64,000 nucleotides of DNA from Aliivibrio sp. 1S175 (GTDB lineage: Bacteria; Pseudomonadota; Gammaproteobacteria; Enterobacterales; Vibrionaceae). The position numbers and the translations under genes are program-made. Below, piece by piece: positions 43,235 to 51,803 of this stretch. The DNA lies in assembly GCF_001690985.1 (NCBI RefSeq), contig NZ_MAJS01000090.1, positions 147,267-211,266 of the forward strand. The letters run 5' to 3'. Numbering within the stretch: the stretch's first letter is position 1; each line of letters opens with the position of its first letter. A model generated the notes under the pieces. That model made no database searches. It was not told the DNA's origin and worked only from the letters and a program-made list of their open reading frames with translations.

Positions 43235-44620
43235 CTAAACAGGAAACAACAGTGAGATCCTCAAACCGCCCTCTTTTCGATTATCAGCCTTCACTTTCCC
43301 CTTCATCACTGACATCGCTTCTTTCACAATCGCAAGCCCCAAGCCATAACCACCAGATTGCTTATCTCTGGCTGACTCTAAACGAGTAAATGGCGCAAAA
43401 ATATCTTTCAGTTGATGCTCTGGAATACCAAGCCCATCATCTTCAACAATAACCGCAATATAATGCCGTTCATTCTCTTGATAACGGGTGATCAACAATC
43501 GAATAGTCGCGTTATCTCCCGCGTATTTAATGGCGTTGCTAATGAGGTTATTTATACACCGAGCTAAAAGACGACAATCAACCATCACAACATCAGCCCC
43601 ATGGGAGAATCGTGTTTCTAAGGTTTGATTGGGTTTTAAATCTGAACGTAATTGCGTAATTTGAGCTTCACAATAACTGTCTAAAATCAGTGATTCTAAT
43701 TTTGTAGAATAACGCGCGTTCTCTAATTGGCTAAACTCTAAAATCTCACCAACCAAGTTATTCATTTCTGCCGATTCATTTTCTAAACGATCAAGCAAAT
43801 GTACATGCTCGTTATCTGTTCTCTTTCTTAATAAATGCAGAGCTAAGTTATGCCTAGCCAATGGTGTTCGTAATTCGTGAGACACATCTCGGATCAACCT
43901 ATTTTGCTTTTCAGCAAGAGAGTGTATTTCCCCTGTCATATTATCAAAGTCATGCGCCAACTCACTAAACTCGCGCACTGAATGACCAATTTCATCCGCC
44001 ACTTTAATCGTAAAATCACCTTCAGAAAGTCGATGGCTCACCTCTCTTAATTTATCTAATGGCTTTTGCAAATAACGAGCAATAACCCACGAAAATAAGC
44101 CTAAAATAAGGCCAGAGATAATGATTTTTATAATACTAAAATACAGCGAAAAATAACGAGCAGGGTGATATTTGTAAGGCATTTGCATCACAATCGTCAA
44201 CCCATCGTTCAATGGTATTCCAATGATCGGTTGATTCACTTTATTATCAAGCTGCGTATTGAGTGGACGTAAATATTTCAACTTGAACTCAAAATGAGGA
44301 TGCATGTCTCGGTGTGTAATTGGTCGGTTATTTTTATCCAATACAAATAGATAATACTCTTGTGCGTTTGCCCAATCAGCCAGTTCATCCATGTCCCCTT
44401 CATCAATGAGAACATTGGCTTGGTAGGCTAAATCCAACATTTTGTCTTGGATAGAAGACGGAATTCGTAACATCGATTTCATTAACGCAATTTCGGCCAA
44501 ACTTTGCAATGAAAGTATCACAACAAGAATGATAGCGAATGAGCTGAATAAACGAAACGCGAGTCCATTGCGGTGCTTACGAATAAAAGAAGGACAAGAT
44601 TGAAACCAACGCAAAGCCAT
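43235..44620 (-). CDS. CpxA-like sensor histidine kinase
   Basis: A 461-residue inner-membrane sensor. Two membrane segments (about 23-48 and 162-186) bracket a periplasmic sensor domain with ANAQEYYLFVLDKNNRPITHRDMHPHFEF. HAMP follows, then the H-box VSHELRTPLARHNLALHLL and an ATPase domain (NLISNAIKYAG N-box, EDDGLGIPEHQLKDIF G1, GYGLGLAIVKEAM G2). The sequence style is CpxA-like. It is co-transcribed nine bases after its response regulator. The stimulus is unknown; envelope stress is a guess by analogy. Confidence 0.87.
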   Translation of the reverse strand: MALRWFQSCPSFIRKHRNGLAFRLFSSFAIILVVILSLQSLAEIALMKSMLRIPSSIQDKMLDLAYQANVLIDEGDMDELADWANAQEYYLFVLDKNNRPITHRDMHPHFEFKLKYLRPLNTQLDNKVNQPIIGIPLNDGLTIVMQMPYKYHPARYFSLYFSIIKIIISGLILGLFSWVIARYLQKPLDKLREVSHRLSEGDFTIKVADEIGHSVREFSELAHDFDNMTGEIHSLAEKQNRLIRDVSHELRTPLARHNLALHLLRKRTDNEHVHLLDRLENESAEMNNLVGEILEFSQLENARYSTKLESLILDSYCEAQITQLRSDLKPNQTLETRFSHGADVVMVDCRLLARCINNLISNAIKYAGDNATIRLLITRYQENERHYIAVIVEDDGLGIPEHQLKDIFAPFTRLESARDKQSGGYGLGLAIVKEAMSVMKGKVKADNRKEGGLRISLLFPV

Positions 44621-44629
44621 TATTATCTC

Positions 44630-45295
44630 CTACCCATTAACCATTTTTATAAAGCTATAACCACGGCCACGAACTGTTTTAATGTGTTGTTTAGATAAGC
44701 CCGACTTCAATAACTTACGACGAATATTGCTGATGTGCATATCCAAATTTCGATCAAACGGACACAGCTCTTTCTTTAAGATATTCGTTTGTAAATCCGC
44801 CTTCGACACGACAACATCGGTATTTTTAATCAAATATTGCAGTAACTCTGATTCTGTTTCAGTTAATGGCAAACGCGAGAACTGCTCAGAGAGATCTTCA
44901 ATTGCCCCCACGTAACTTTGACGCTGACGCTCTAACCCAACTCGACGCAAGATGGCCGTAATACGCGCGAGTAATTCCGGCACATTAAATGGTTTAGCAA
45001 TAAAATGATCGGCACCGGCTTGTAAGCCATCCAACATAGAGGCTTCATCACCTAAGGCCGTTAGCATAAGAATGGGCGTTGCAAAACGTTGACAGATACG
45101 TCGTGCCACTTGAAACCCATCAAGCTTAGGCAACATGACATCCAGCAAAACAAGATCAACAGAATGGTTTTGAATATACTCTAATGCACTTTCACCACAA
45201 TGTACGCAATCAACATCGTAGCCTTCCTCTTGCAATACTTCTTGTAATAAATTGCACAATGCAATGTCATCATCAACCACTAAAATACGGGACAC
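44630..45295 (-). CDS. CpxR-like OmpR-family response regulator
   Basis: A 221-residue regulator with a receiver domain (1-120; phosphoacceptor Asp52 in LVLLDVMLPKLDG, Lys in FIAKPFNVPELLARI) and a C-terminal OmpR-type winged helix (about 130-220; LTETESELLQYLIKN, HISNIRRKLLKSG, VRGRGYSFI). It pairs with the kinase directly downstream. The upstream intergenic region shared with the divergent DUF3316 gene holds a perfect ATGACA-N4-TGTCAT palindrome that could be its binding site. Confidence 0.88.
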   Translation of the reverse strand: MSRILVVDDDIALCNLLQEVLQEEGYDVDCVHCGESALEYIQNHSVDLVLLDVMLPKLDGFQVARRICQRFATPILMLTALGDEASMLDGLQAGADHFIAKPFNVPELLARITAILRRVGLERQRQSYVGAIEDLSEQFSRLPLTETESELLQYLIKNTDVVVSKADLQTNILKKELCPFDRNLDMHISNIRRKLLKSGLSKQHIKTVRGRGYSFIKMVNG

Positions 45296-45437
45296 GTTTA
45301 CTCACCAATTAAAATGAAAATCGTTCGCATTCTAATCTCAGCATTACCTCAGTGCAATAAAGAATTTCAAATGGCGACAGTTTCTCTCTTCTTAATGATA
45401 TCAGTCATAAAAACACGACCCATTCCCCAAAACTAAC

Positions 45438-45453
45438 ATGACAAAAATGTCAT
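45438..45453. promoter_or_regulatory. ATGACA-AAAA-TGTCAT palindrome
   Basis: ATGACAAAAATGTCAT is a perfect 6-4-6 inverted repeat in the 235-bp divergent region between the CpxR-like regulator and the DUF3316 gene, 78 bp before the latter's ATG. It is not the tandem GTAAA form of the Cpx box. It is an operator candidate. Confidence 0.45.
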
Positions 45454-45530
45454 ATACCAGACCCCGTTATGTCACTTTCAGTCCGCTATTATGAACCTAC
45501 TTAAACAAAACAGCTCATTAAGGAATCATC

Positions 45531-45911
45531 ATGAAATCATTCAAAACGCTTGCTCTATCAGCCGTTATTATTCTTGCAAGTTCAAATGCGATGGCTAACT
45601 CAGTTATCACTAGCGGCAACTATATTAGTAAAACAAGCAATACGACGCTCTATACTGACCATGTAACAACGAAAAAAGAAGCCTACAATCAAGCTTTAAC
45701 TCAATTAAATAAACTCGATACAAGTTCACCATCAGAACTTAAAAAGGCATTAAAAATCAAATCATTTGAATCAAAAACAACCCAAAGCATTAGCTTAGAC
45801 GACAAGAGTTACATCACAGTTCAAGAAACAATGAACATGGCAGGGCAAATACAATACACAGGATTAATACACGCAAATTATCATTACTTAGAGCACAACT
45901 CTAATGACTAG
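45531..45911 (+). CDS. DUF3316 small periplasmic protein
   Basis: A 126-residue exported protein with a signal peptide ending AMA (about 22). The mature protein has the DUF3316 pattern: KKEAYNQALTQLNKLDTSSPSELKKAL, then DDKSYITVQETMNMAGQIQYTGLIHANYHYLEHN. Such small proteins in Vibrio resemble BhsA/McbA-like stress-responsive periplasmic proteins in size and layout. It is flanked by two two-component systems and is the only non-regulatory gene between them, so one or both may control it. Confidence 0.72.
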   Translation: MKSFKTLALSAVIILASSNAMANSVITSGNYISKTSNTTLYTDHVTTKKEAYNQALTQLNKLDTSSPSELKKALKIKSFESKTTQSISLDDKSYITVQETMNMAGQIQYTGLIHANYHYLEHNSND

Positions 45912-46015
45912 TTTTTTTGTACTATTCTTTATAAATCAACGTGCCATATAAGAAAGATGCGACTATATTGTATTGATACCCACTGATTGTTCTCCGTATT
46001 TAAAGAAGTAACGTG

Positions 46016-46699
46016 ATGAAACTACTTATAATAGAAGATGAAACGAAAGCTGGAGATTATCTAAAAAAGGGATTAACAGAGTCCGGTTACACTGTTGATC
46101 TGTCGCGTGATGGCGTTGATGGTTTGTATAACGCAACGACATATCAATACGATTTAATTATCTTAGATGTCATGCTGCCAAAATTGAATGGGTGGCAAAT
46201 TTTGCAAACGCTCAGAAACTGCGAAAATAGCACGCCTATTATTATGCTGACGGCAAAAGATCAAGTAGATGACAGAGTAAAAGGGTTTGAACTCGGCGCG
46301 AATGATTACCTAATCAAGCCCTTTGCCTTTGCTGAATTAAAAGCTCGTATTGAAAATGCACTGAGATCTCAAATTGCAAACTCGCACACCCAAAAAGTAA
46401 ACGAGTTAGTCTTGTGTGATTTACAACTCGACCTTTTAAAACACACTGCGACAAGAAATCACGATAATATTACGTTAACAGCAAAAGAATTTTCATTACT
46501 CGAATTGTTCATGCGAAAGCAAGGAGAAGTACTATCAAGAACCACCATCGCTTCTCTCATTTGGGATATGAATTTCGACAGTGACACCAATGTCATTGAC
46601 GTTGCCGTTAAGCGACTCAGAGCAAAAATCGATAAACCTTACGACACGCCATTGATTCACACGGTGCGAGGAATGGGTTATAAAATGGACGAGGTGTGA
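46016..46699 (+). CDS. CusR/CopR-like response regulator
   Basis: A 227-residue OmpR-family regulator. The receiver domain has IIEDETKAGDYLKKGLTESGYTVDLSRDG and phosphoacceptor Asp51 (LIILDVMLPKLNGW), the hallmark of heavy-metal regulators (CusR, CopR, PcoR). The DNA-binding domain ends VRGMGYKM. I start at the ATG at 46016; a GTG codon precedes it in frame. It lies four bases before its sensor kinase. No copper efflux or oxidase genes are present nearby, so the regulon is elsewhere or the signal differs. Confidence 0.88.
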   Translation: MKLLIIEDETKAGDYLKKGLTESGYTVDLSRDGVDGLYNATTYQYDLIILDVMLPKLNGWQILQTLRNCENSTPIIMLTAKDQVDDRVKGFELGANDYLIKPFAFAELKARIENALRSQIANSHTQKVNELVLCDLQLDLLKHTATRNHDNITLTAKEFSLLELFMRKQGEVLSRTTIASLIWDMNFDSDTNVIDVAVKRLRAKIDKPYDTPLIHTVRGMGYKMDEV

Positions 46700-46703
46700 T
46701 GCA

Positions 46704-48044
46704 ATGAAAACTCATTATCTTTCAATGAAATTAAAGCTCACCCTCATGTTTTTCTCCACCTCGGTATTTGTGTTTATTGGCCTTGGCATCGCCATTCAGT
46801 ATCTCGTTCAATCCCATTTCTATGAAGAAGATCGTCATCAAATAACCTCCAACCGCACTTCCGTTTCCGTCTTACTGCAAAACAAAGGGATTACCAGTAC
46901 CGAGATATTTGCATCATTAAAAAGCAGAGGCATTAATGTATGGATAACCAAAAAGAACGGAGAGCAAACCCAAAACACCAACGTAATCGCAAATGATGGT
47001 GCATTTTCTCCATCAAAAGACCTTAACGAGTGGACGTATAATAACCATACATTTAGAACCTTATATTATCCTCTAAACGCACATGAAGAGTACACTGGCC
47101 TTCTCATTGGCATTAACATTGATCATCACATTCAATTTAATAAAAAACTCAAAGTTATTTTAATGTGGTCTATTGGCATCGCGAGTTTGCTGTCTTTTCT
47201 TTACAGTTTTTTGATCGTGAGTATGGGATTTAAACCGCTTAGATCACTGCAAAATAGAATCAAAGAAGTTCAACCAAATAAATTGCATATCCGATTATCT
47301 GATGAGAGTTTACCCACTGAGCTCATTGAGTTTGCGAGGGTGCAAAACCAAATGCTTGAACGATTAGAATTGGGGTTTCAGCGCTTAAGTGACTTTTCTT
47401 CTGATATTGCCCATGAGTTAAAAACCCCATTATCGAACATTGTGACACAAACTCAAGTCACGCTATCACACTCAAGATCCACACAAGACTATCAAGACAT
47501 TTTATCGTCTAATTTAGAAGAATTAGAACGGATCAATAAAACCATTAACGATACTCTCTATCTTGCTAAATCAGAAAATGATTTGCTATTAAAGAGTAAT
47601 GTCCACTTAGATTTAGTCTCATTATTTGAACCTATTGTAGAATATTACAGCATCATTTCTGAAGAGTCAGACGTTACTATCCTGCTTTCTGGTAATGGCG
47701 TGCTATGGGGGGATAAATCGATGATACAACGAATTGCTAATAATCTCTTATCAAACGCAATTCGTCATTCAGCACCAAACAGTTCTATTTTAATTGATAT
47801 CAAAGACAGCCCAAATAAAGTGCAATTATCAATTTCAAACATAGGTGACACTATCCAAGAAAAGGATCTGCCTTTTATTTTTGAGCGCTTTTACAGAGCC
47901 GATAAATCACGAACACATTCAAGCAGCACAGGCGCAGGGCTTGGATTACCTATCGTTCGTTCGATTGTAAATGCACATAATGGAAAGATAACAGTGCAGT
48001 CTGCCGATACACAAACAACGTTTACCGTTTCTTTCCAAAAATAA
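46704..48044 (+). CDS. CusS-like sensor histidine kinase
   Basis: A 446-residue sensor with membrane helices at about 12-36 and 151-173 around a periplasmic domain. HAMP then a long helix lead to DFSSDIAHELKTPLSN (His237) and an ATPase domain (NLLSNAIRHSAPN, FERFYRADKSRTHSSSTGAGLGLPIV). This layout, especially FYRADKSR, is typical of heavy-metal sensors. The periplasmic loop has few His/Met residues compared with E. coli CusS, so copper specificity is doubtful. Confidence 0.85.
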   Translation: MKTHYLSMKLKLTLMFFSTSVFVFIGLGIAIQYLVQSHFYEEDRHQITSNRTSVSVLLQNKGITSTEIFASLKSRGINVWITKKNGEQTQNTNVIANDGAFSPSKDLNEWTYNNHTFRTLYYPLNAHEEYTGLLIGINIDHHIQFNKKLKVILMWSIGIASLLSFLYSFLIVSMGFKPLRSLQNRIKEVQPNKLHIRLSDESLPTELIEFARVQNQMLERLELGFQRLSDFSSDIAHELKTPLSNIVTQTQVTLSHSRSTQDYQDILSSNLEELERINKTINDTLYLAKSENDLLLKSNVHLDLVSLFEPIVEYYSIISEESDVTILLSGNGVLWGDKSMIQRIANNLLSNAIRHSAPNSSILIDIKDSPNKVQLSISNIGDTIQEKDLPFIFERFYRADKSRTHSSSTGAGLGLPIVRSIVNAHNGKITVQSADTQTTFTVSFQK

Positions 48045-48047
48045 TGA

Positions 48048-49091
48048 TTAATTCGTAATGTTAGCCCAATTAAGATCGACAATACGCTCATCCGCAATGT
48101 AATAAATCACATCGCCTGGCGATAGTATGGTTTCCAAACTTGGGTTAATTTTGCACCCTTCATTATTTGTCTGTATGGCAATAATGATGGCTTCATACTG
48201 CTTCTTAAATGGCGTATACACCGATTCAATCGTAAATGGCGTGATGTCACTCGGTATCTCAATTGAGTATTGAGTTTGACCTTCATGCGCGCTCACCAAC
48301 TCTGAATGAATAAAGCTTGAGCCTTTATCCATTACAGACTTCGCCACTAATTCTGTCGACAGTGACGAAATACACTCTGAATTTGGGCAATATTTATGCA
48401 ATAAATCTCGTTTGATTGGATCTTCAAAGTGAGCCACTAAATGCGCATCGCTGTTTTGCTCTGCGACAAACAAACTAATGGTTAACGTTGCATCATCTAA
48501 ATCGGTATCAACAATCACCGCACTGGCTTTCGATAAGTTTGAGCGTTCCATTTCTGTTGCATCGGTAAACGAGTTAACGCGAACAAAATGGATATCAGAA
48601 TCAAAAGGAGACTCTTCATACTCACAAGAGACAACCACCACTTCTCGTCGGCCTTGCTCTTCTCTTCTTAACATTTGAACAAGGTGAGGCGTTCGCCCAC
48701 TGTTTATTCCAATAACGATAATGTGATTTTCTAAGTTCAAGTTTCGTCTCCCTCTTCTGTTTGTACGCCAAAAATCGGTAAAAAATACCGCGGCACGTCC
48801 CACTGACAACGCAAATAAACCAACACCGCATGGAATAATAAACAAGGCTGAAAAGAGTCGACCATGATCGGTTGTTGGGCTTAAATCACCATACCCTACG
48901 GTACTACTGGTGGTAACGATATAGTAAAAAAAGCTGGATAGGTTATCGGTTAAATGAGGTTCATTAGCCAAGGTTAACCCTAGCCAACTTAACGCGACGT
49001 AACTGATAAGAAGAAACATCAGCGTATACATATTAATCGCCATAAAGTGCTTATTAATTAAGTTAGCAATGACTTTTAATATTGCGTGCAT
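48048..49091 (-). CDS. potassium channel with TrkA-N (RCK) domain
   Basis: A 347-residue ion channel with a membrane segment (about 21-42), a pore helix and selectivity filter TVGYGD (64-69), an inner helix (LFSALFIIPCGVGLFALSVGRAAVFFTDFW), then a Rossmann-type TrkA-N domain (NHIIVIGINSGRTPHLVQML) and a TrkA-C-like C-terminal domain (ETILSPGDVIYYI). This is the MthK layout, a ligand-gated K+ channel. I chose the ATG at 49091, which follows GAAGGA by six bases. It is convergent with the CusS-like gene. Confidence 0.87.
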   Translation of the reverse strand: MHAILKVIANLINKHFMAINMYTLMFLLISYVALSWLGLTLANEPHLTDNLSSFFYYIVTTSSTVGYGDLSPTTDHGRLFSALFIIPCGVGLFALSVGRAAVFFTDFWRTNRRGRRNLNLENHIIVIGINSGRTPHLVQMLRREEQGRREVVVVSCEYEESPFDSDIHFVRVNSFTDATEMERSNLSKASAVIVDTDLDDATLTISLFVAEQNSDAHLVAHFEDPIKRDLLHKYCPNSECISSLSTELVAKSVMDKGSSFIHSELVSAHEGQTQYSIEIPSDITPFTIESVYTPFKKQYEAIIIAIQTNNEGCKINPSLETILSPGDVIYYIADERIVDLNWANITN

Positions 49092-49141
49092 TGTTATTCC
49101 TTCATCATCCATAATTCCGATCAGTGTAGCGTACTACAAAA

Positions 49142-49615
49142 TTAACGTATACCTTCTAACTTTAATAATGCTTGTTTGATGTCAACGCCACCAGCGTATC
49201 CCGTTAGGCTGCCATTTTTACCAATCACACGATGACAAGGAACGATAATTGAGATTGGATTTTTACCATTAGCCCCACCAACTGCTTGAGACGCCTTTGG
49301 GTTACCTACTGCAATGGCAAGATCTTTATAACACCAGGTTTCACCATAAGGAATGGTCGTTAATGCCTGCCACACCTTGTTTTGAAATTCGGTGCCATTT
49401 GCCGCTAATGGGATCGAGAACTCTCGACGTTCACCATTAAAATATTCGGTTAACTGGCTAATAGTGAGTCGCAAAATAGGATGATCATCGTCTTGCACTC
49501 CAAAGTCACTAAGTTCTCTTGCGTGACTTTCATACCACACACCCAGTAGACCATCGTCATTCCCATTGACCGTGATCAGGCCTATTGGACTTTCAAATTG
49601 CGTATATACATTCAT
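49142..49615 (-). CDS. ogt: methylated-DNA-[protein]-cysteine S-methyltransferase
   Basis: A 158-residue repair protein that transfers methyl groups from O6-methylguanine (or O4-methylthymine) to Cys127 in the IIVPCHRVIGKNGSLTGYAGG motif. The N-terminal ribonuclease-like domain is short, as in Ogt. I chose the ATG at 49615, just after the arsR stop; the frame extends upstream into arsR without a start signal. The next gene upstream is an ArsR regulator and the two are probably co-transcribed, an unusual pairing. Confidence 0.9.
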   Translation of the reverse strand: MNVYTQFESPIGLITVNGNDDGLLGVWYESHARELSDFGVQDDDHPILRLTISQLTEYFNGERREFSIPLAANGTEFQNKVWQALTTIPYGETWCYKDLAIAVGNPKASQAVGGANGKNPISIIVPCHRVIGKNGSLTGYAGGVDIKQALLKLEGIR

Positions 49616-49616
49616 T

Positions 49617-49925
49617 TTATTGTTCCTCTTCTTCACACGCTTCATCAAAACAACATTCGTCTTGTAAAAAACCAATCACTGACGTCAGTTTCTCATATTC
49701 AGCCACACAAAAAAGGGTACGACCTTCACGACGTTGTGAAATTAGCCCCGCAGAGGCCAAACCTGATACATGATGAGACAACGTAGAACCCGGAATATCC
49801 AATTTTTCTTGAAGTCCGCCGACCGCAATACCTTGATACCCAGCTCTCACTACACTTTTATAAATAGCTAAACGTGTGGGATGGCCTAATTCTTTCAGTG
49901 CTTTAGCAACAATCTCGATATCCAT
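49617..49925 (-). CDS. ArsR-family repressor
   Basis: A 102-residue winged-helix regulator. The HTH is LQEKLDIPGSTLSHHVSGLASAGLISQRREGR. The core lacks the classical ELCVCDL metal site of E. coli ArsR, but the C-terminal tail carries CCFDEACEEEEQ with three cysteines, a plausible As(III)/Sb(III) or organoarsenical site. It is divergent from a CSCS-motif permease. Two inverted repeats in the gap are the likely operators. Co-transcribed with ogt. Confidence 0.87.
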   Translation of the reverse strand: MDIEIVAKALKELGHPTRLAIYKSVVRAGYQGIAVGGLQEKLDIPGSTLSHHVSGLASAGLISQRREGRTLFCVAEYEKLTSVIGFLQDECCFDEACEEEEQ

Positions 49926-49946
49926 GACGCGTCCTCTTTAAATTTA

Positions 49947-49968
49947 TATTTCGATAATACTAGAAATA
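49947..49968. promoter_or_regulatory. ArsR operator, site 1 (TATTTC-N10-GAAATA)
   Basis: A perfect 6-10-6 inverted repeat in the arsR-permease divergent region, 22 bp upstream of the arsR ATG. The same arms recur at 49996-50017, centre-to-centre about 49 bp. Confidence 0.65.
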
Positions 49969-49995
49969 ACTTGATCATGCTAATCCTTAAGTGTA

Positions 49996-50017
49996 CATTT
50001 CGACTATTCCAGAAATA
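49996..50017. promoter_or_regulatory. ArsR operator, site 2 (ATTTC-N10-GAAAT)
   Basis: CATTTCGACTATTCCAGAAA begins the second copy of the inverted repeat, sharing ATTTCGA--AT-C-AGAAATA with site 1. It lies 15 bp before the permease start. Confidence 0.65.
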
Positions 50018-50031
50018 TAGAGATTTAGATT

Positions 50032-50952
50032 ATGTTTACAATTACACAAGATATGGTGATGGACACCTTAAATATGTTCGCGTTTTTAGCGGCAGAATTA
50101 ACCGTACTGTTCCTATTAATTAGCTACCTTGTTGGCGTCTTACAGGAATACATTCCACCAGCAAAGATCCAACGTATTCTGAGTGGGAAAAATGGCCGAG
50201 GCTATATTGTTGCAGGCTTATTAGGAGCGATTACTCCATTCTGCTCATGCTCAACAATTCCTTTCTTGAAAGGTCTATTACGAGCGAAAGCCGGTTTCGG
50301 TACCATGATGGTGTTCTTGTTTGCAAGTCCGCTACTAAACCCAATTATTATTGGCCTGTTTGCGGTGACATTCGGACTTAAAGTTACCGTGTTCTACTTT
50401 GCGATTGCGATGGGCGTTTCAATCATTGCGGGCTACGCATTAGAAAAACTGGGCTTTGAAAAATACGTAAAAGAAACCGCGTATATCGCACCTGAACCAA
50501 AAAGCTGTGGTTCAACCTGTGGCGGCGCGAAAAAAGCACCGCAAAGCAAGTGGATCAAAATTTGGAACAGCACATGGACTGATTTTAAGAAAGTATTACC
50601 TTACTTGATTGGTGGTATCGCACTTGGCTCTATGATCTACGGCTTTATGCCAACAGAATTCGTTGCTCGTATCGCAAGTGAAAATAACCCATTTGCAATC
50701 CCAGTTGCGGCGGTCATTGGTATTCCACTTTACATTCGTGCTGAAGCGGTTATCCCGCTAAGTGCAGCACTAGCAGCAAAAGGAATGAGCCTTGGTGCAG
50801 TAATGGCGCTAATCATTGGTAGTGCAGGGGCAAGTTTAACCGAAGTGATTTTACTTAAATCTATCTTCAAGAACCAAATGATTGCAGCGTTCTTAGTGGT
50901 AATTCTAGGCATGGCAATTGGTGCGGGCTTCTTGTATCAATTTATCTTTTAA
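50032..50952 (+). CDS. UPF0718/ArsP-type permease
   Basis: A 306-residue inner-membrane protein with about eight helices in two halves joined by a Cys-rich cytoplasmic loop (PKSCGSTCGGAKKAP). GAITPFCSCSTIPFLKGLLRAKAGFG in the first half is the family signature, with a Cys pair in the membrane. Related ArsP proteins export trivalent organoarsenicals; others (YraQ) are uncharacterised. Divergence from an ArsR repressor with C-terminal cysteines supports metalloid efflux, but the substrate is inferred. A terminator hairpin follows. Confidence 0.83.
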   Translation: MFTITQDMVMDTLNMFAFLAAELTVLFLLISYLVGVLQEYIPPAKIQRILSGKNGRGYIVAGLLGAITPFCSCSTIPFLKGLLRAKAGFGTMMVFLFASPLLNPIIIGLFAVTFGLKVTVFYFAIAMGVSIIAGYALEKLGFEKYVKETAYIAPEPKSCGSTCGGAKKAPQSKWIKIWNSTWTDFKKVLPYLIGGIALGSMIYGFMPTEFVARIASENNPFAIPVAAVIGIPLYIRAEAVIPLSAALAAKGMSLGAVMALIIGSAGASLTEVILLKSIFKNQMIAAFLVVILGMAIGAGFLYQFIF

Positions 50953-50988
50953 AGATTAAACACCTCAAAAAATAATACGCAATATTAA

Positions 50989-51028
50989 CAAAGCCATATC
51001 ACTCAATTTGATATGGCTTTTTGTATCT
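50989..51028 (+). terminator. intrinsic terminator after permease
   Basis: AAAGCCATATCA and TGATATGGCTTT pair around a short loop, followed by TTGTATCTT. Confidence 0.8.
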
Positions 51029-51150
51029 TAACCACATCTGTTTTTCAATAAAACGTTGATGAAACTAACGGTTACTCTTTCTTAATTCCAATTTTATTCC
51101 TTTTTGCACTACACTGCCCATCTACTTACTTTCATCGAGAATGGTCTAAA

Positions 51151-51675
51151 ATGAAAATTCTAAATATAAACAAAGACACGTATCGTAAAAAAACCAACTT
51201 GGTCATGGTGGGTTTTGTTGGTTGTCTTGCGGTGTTAGCCCTTGCATTCGGCTCAATTCTTATTGCTTTATTTGGCTCAGAAGGCATTACTGAATCCGGC
51301 TCTACTGGTAACTTTCATCTCAATGTTCTTGGCGTTATCTTAGCGGTTATCGTAAGCTCAATTATCATGAACAAAGTAAAAGCGCACGCTTACTTTAATG
51401 AGATCATGTATGTATGGCAGCTAAAACAAATTCATAATCGTATCTATCGTAAGCTAGCGAAGATTAAAGAAAAAGCAGCCAAAAATGATCACGACTCTCT
51501 GTTGATACTCGCTTTTTACTACACGACTCAACAACAAGTATTTACCTTGGATAACAACACCCTTACCATTACAGCGGTTCAAAAAAGCTTAAATGAAGTA
51601 TATGAACAAGCCACAGAAATGAACCTTACGCTTGACCTTGATAACTTTACTGTCGATTTACTAGATAGATACTAG
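51151..51675 (+). CDS. DUF3087 membrane protein
   Basis: A 174-residue inner-membrane protein with two helices (about 17-42 and 54-71) and a cytoplasmic helical domain (HAYFNEIMYVWQLKQIHNRIYRKLAKIKEKAAKNDHDSLLILAFYYTTQQQVF). The start MKILNINKDTYRKKTN and the overall layout match DUF3087, a Vibrio/Pseudoalteromonas family of unknown function. It appears monocistronic. Confidence 0.75.
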   Translation: MKILNINKDTYRKKTNLVMVGFVGCLAVLALAFGSILIALFGSEGITESGSTGNFHLNVLGVILAVIVSSIIMNKVKAHAYFNEIMYVWQLKQIHNRIYRKLAKIKEKAAKNDHDSLLILAFYYTTQQQVFTLDNNTLTITAVQKSLNEVYEQATEMNLTLDLDNFTVDLLDRY

Positions 51676-51803
51676 TAACAGACACAACTGATCATGAATT
51701 AATTTCATGACAATATCACAAACAATCTCAATATTGACCTATGTCAAATCGTTACGAGCTGTGTTTTAATCGTTAATAACAACAGCACATAATAAGGAAT
51801 GAC

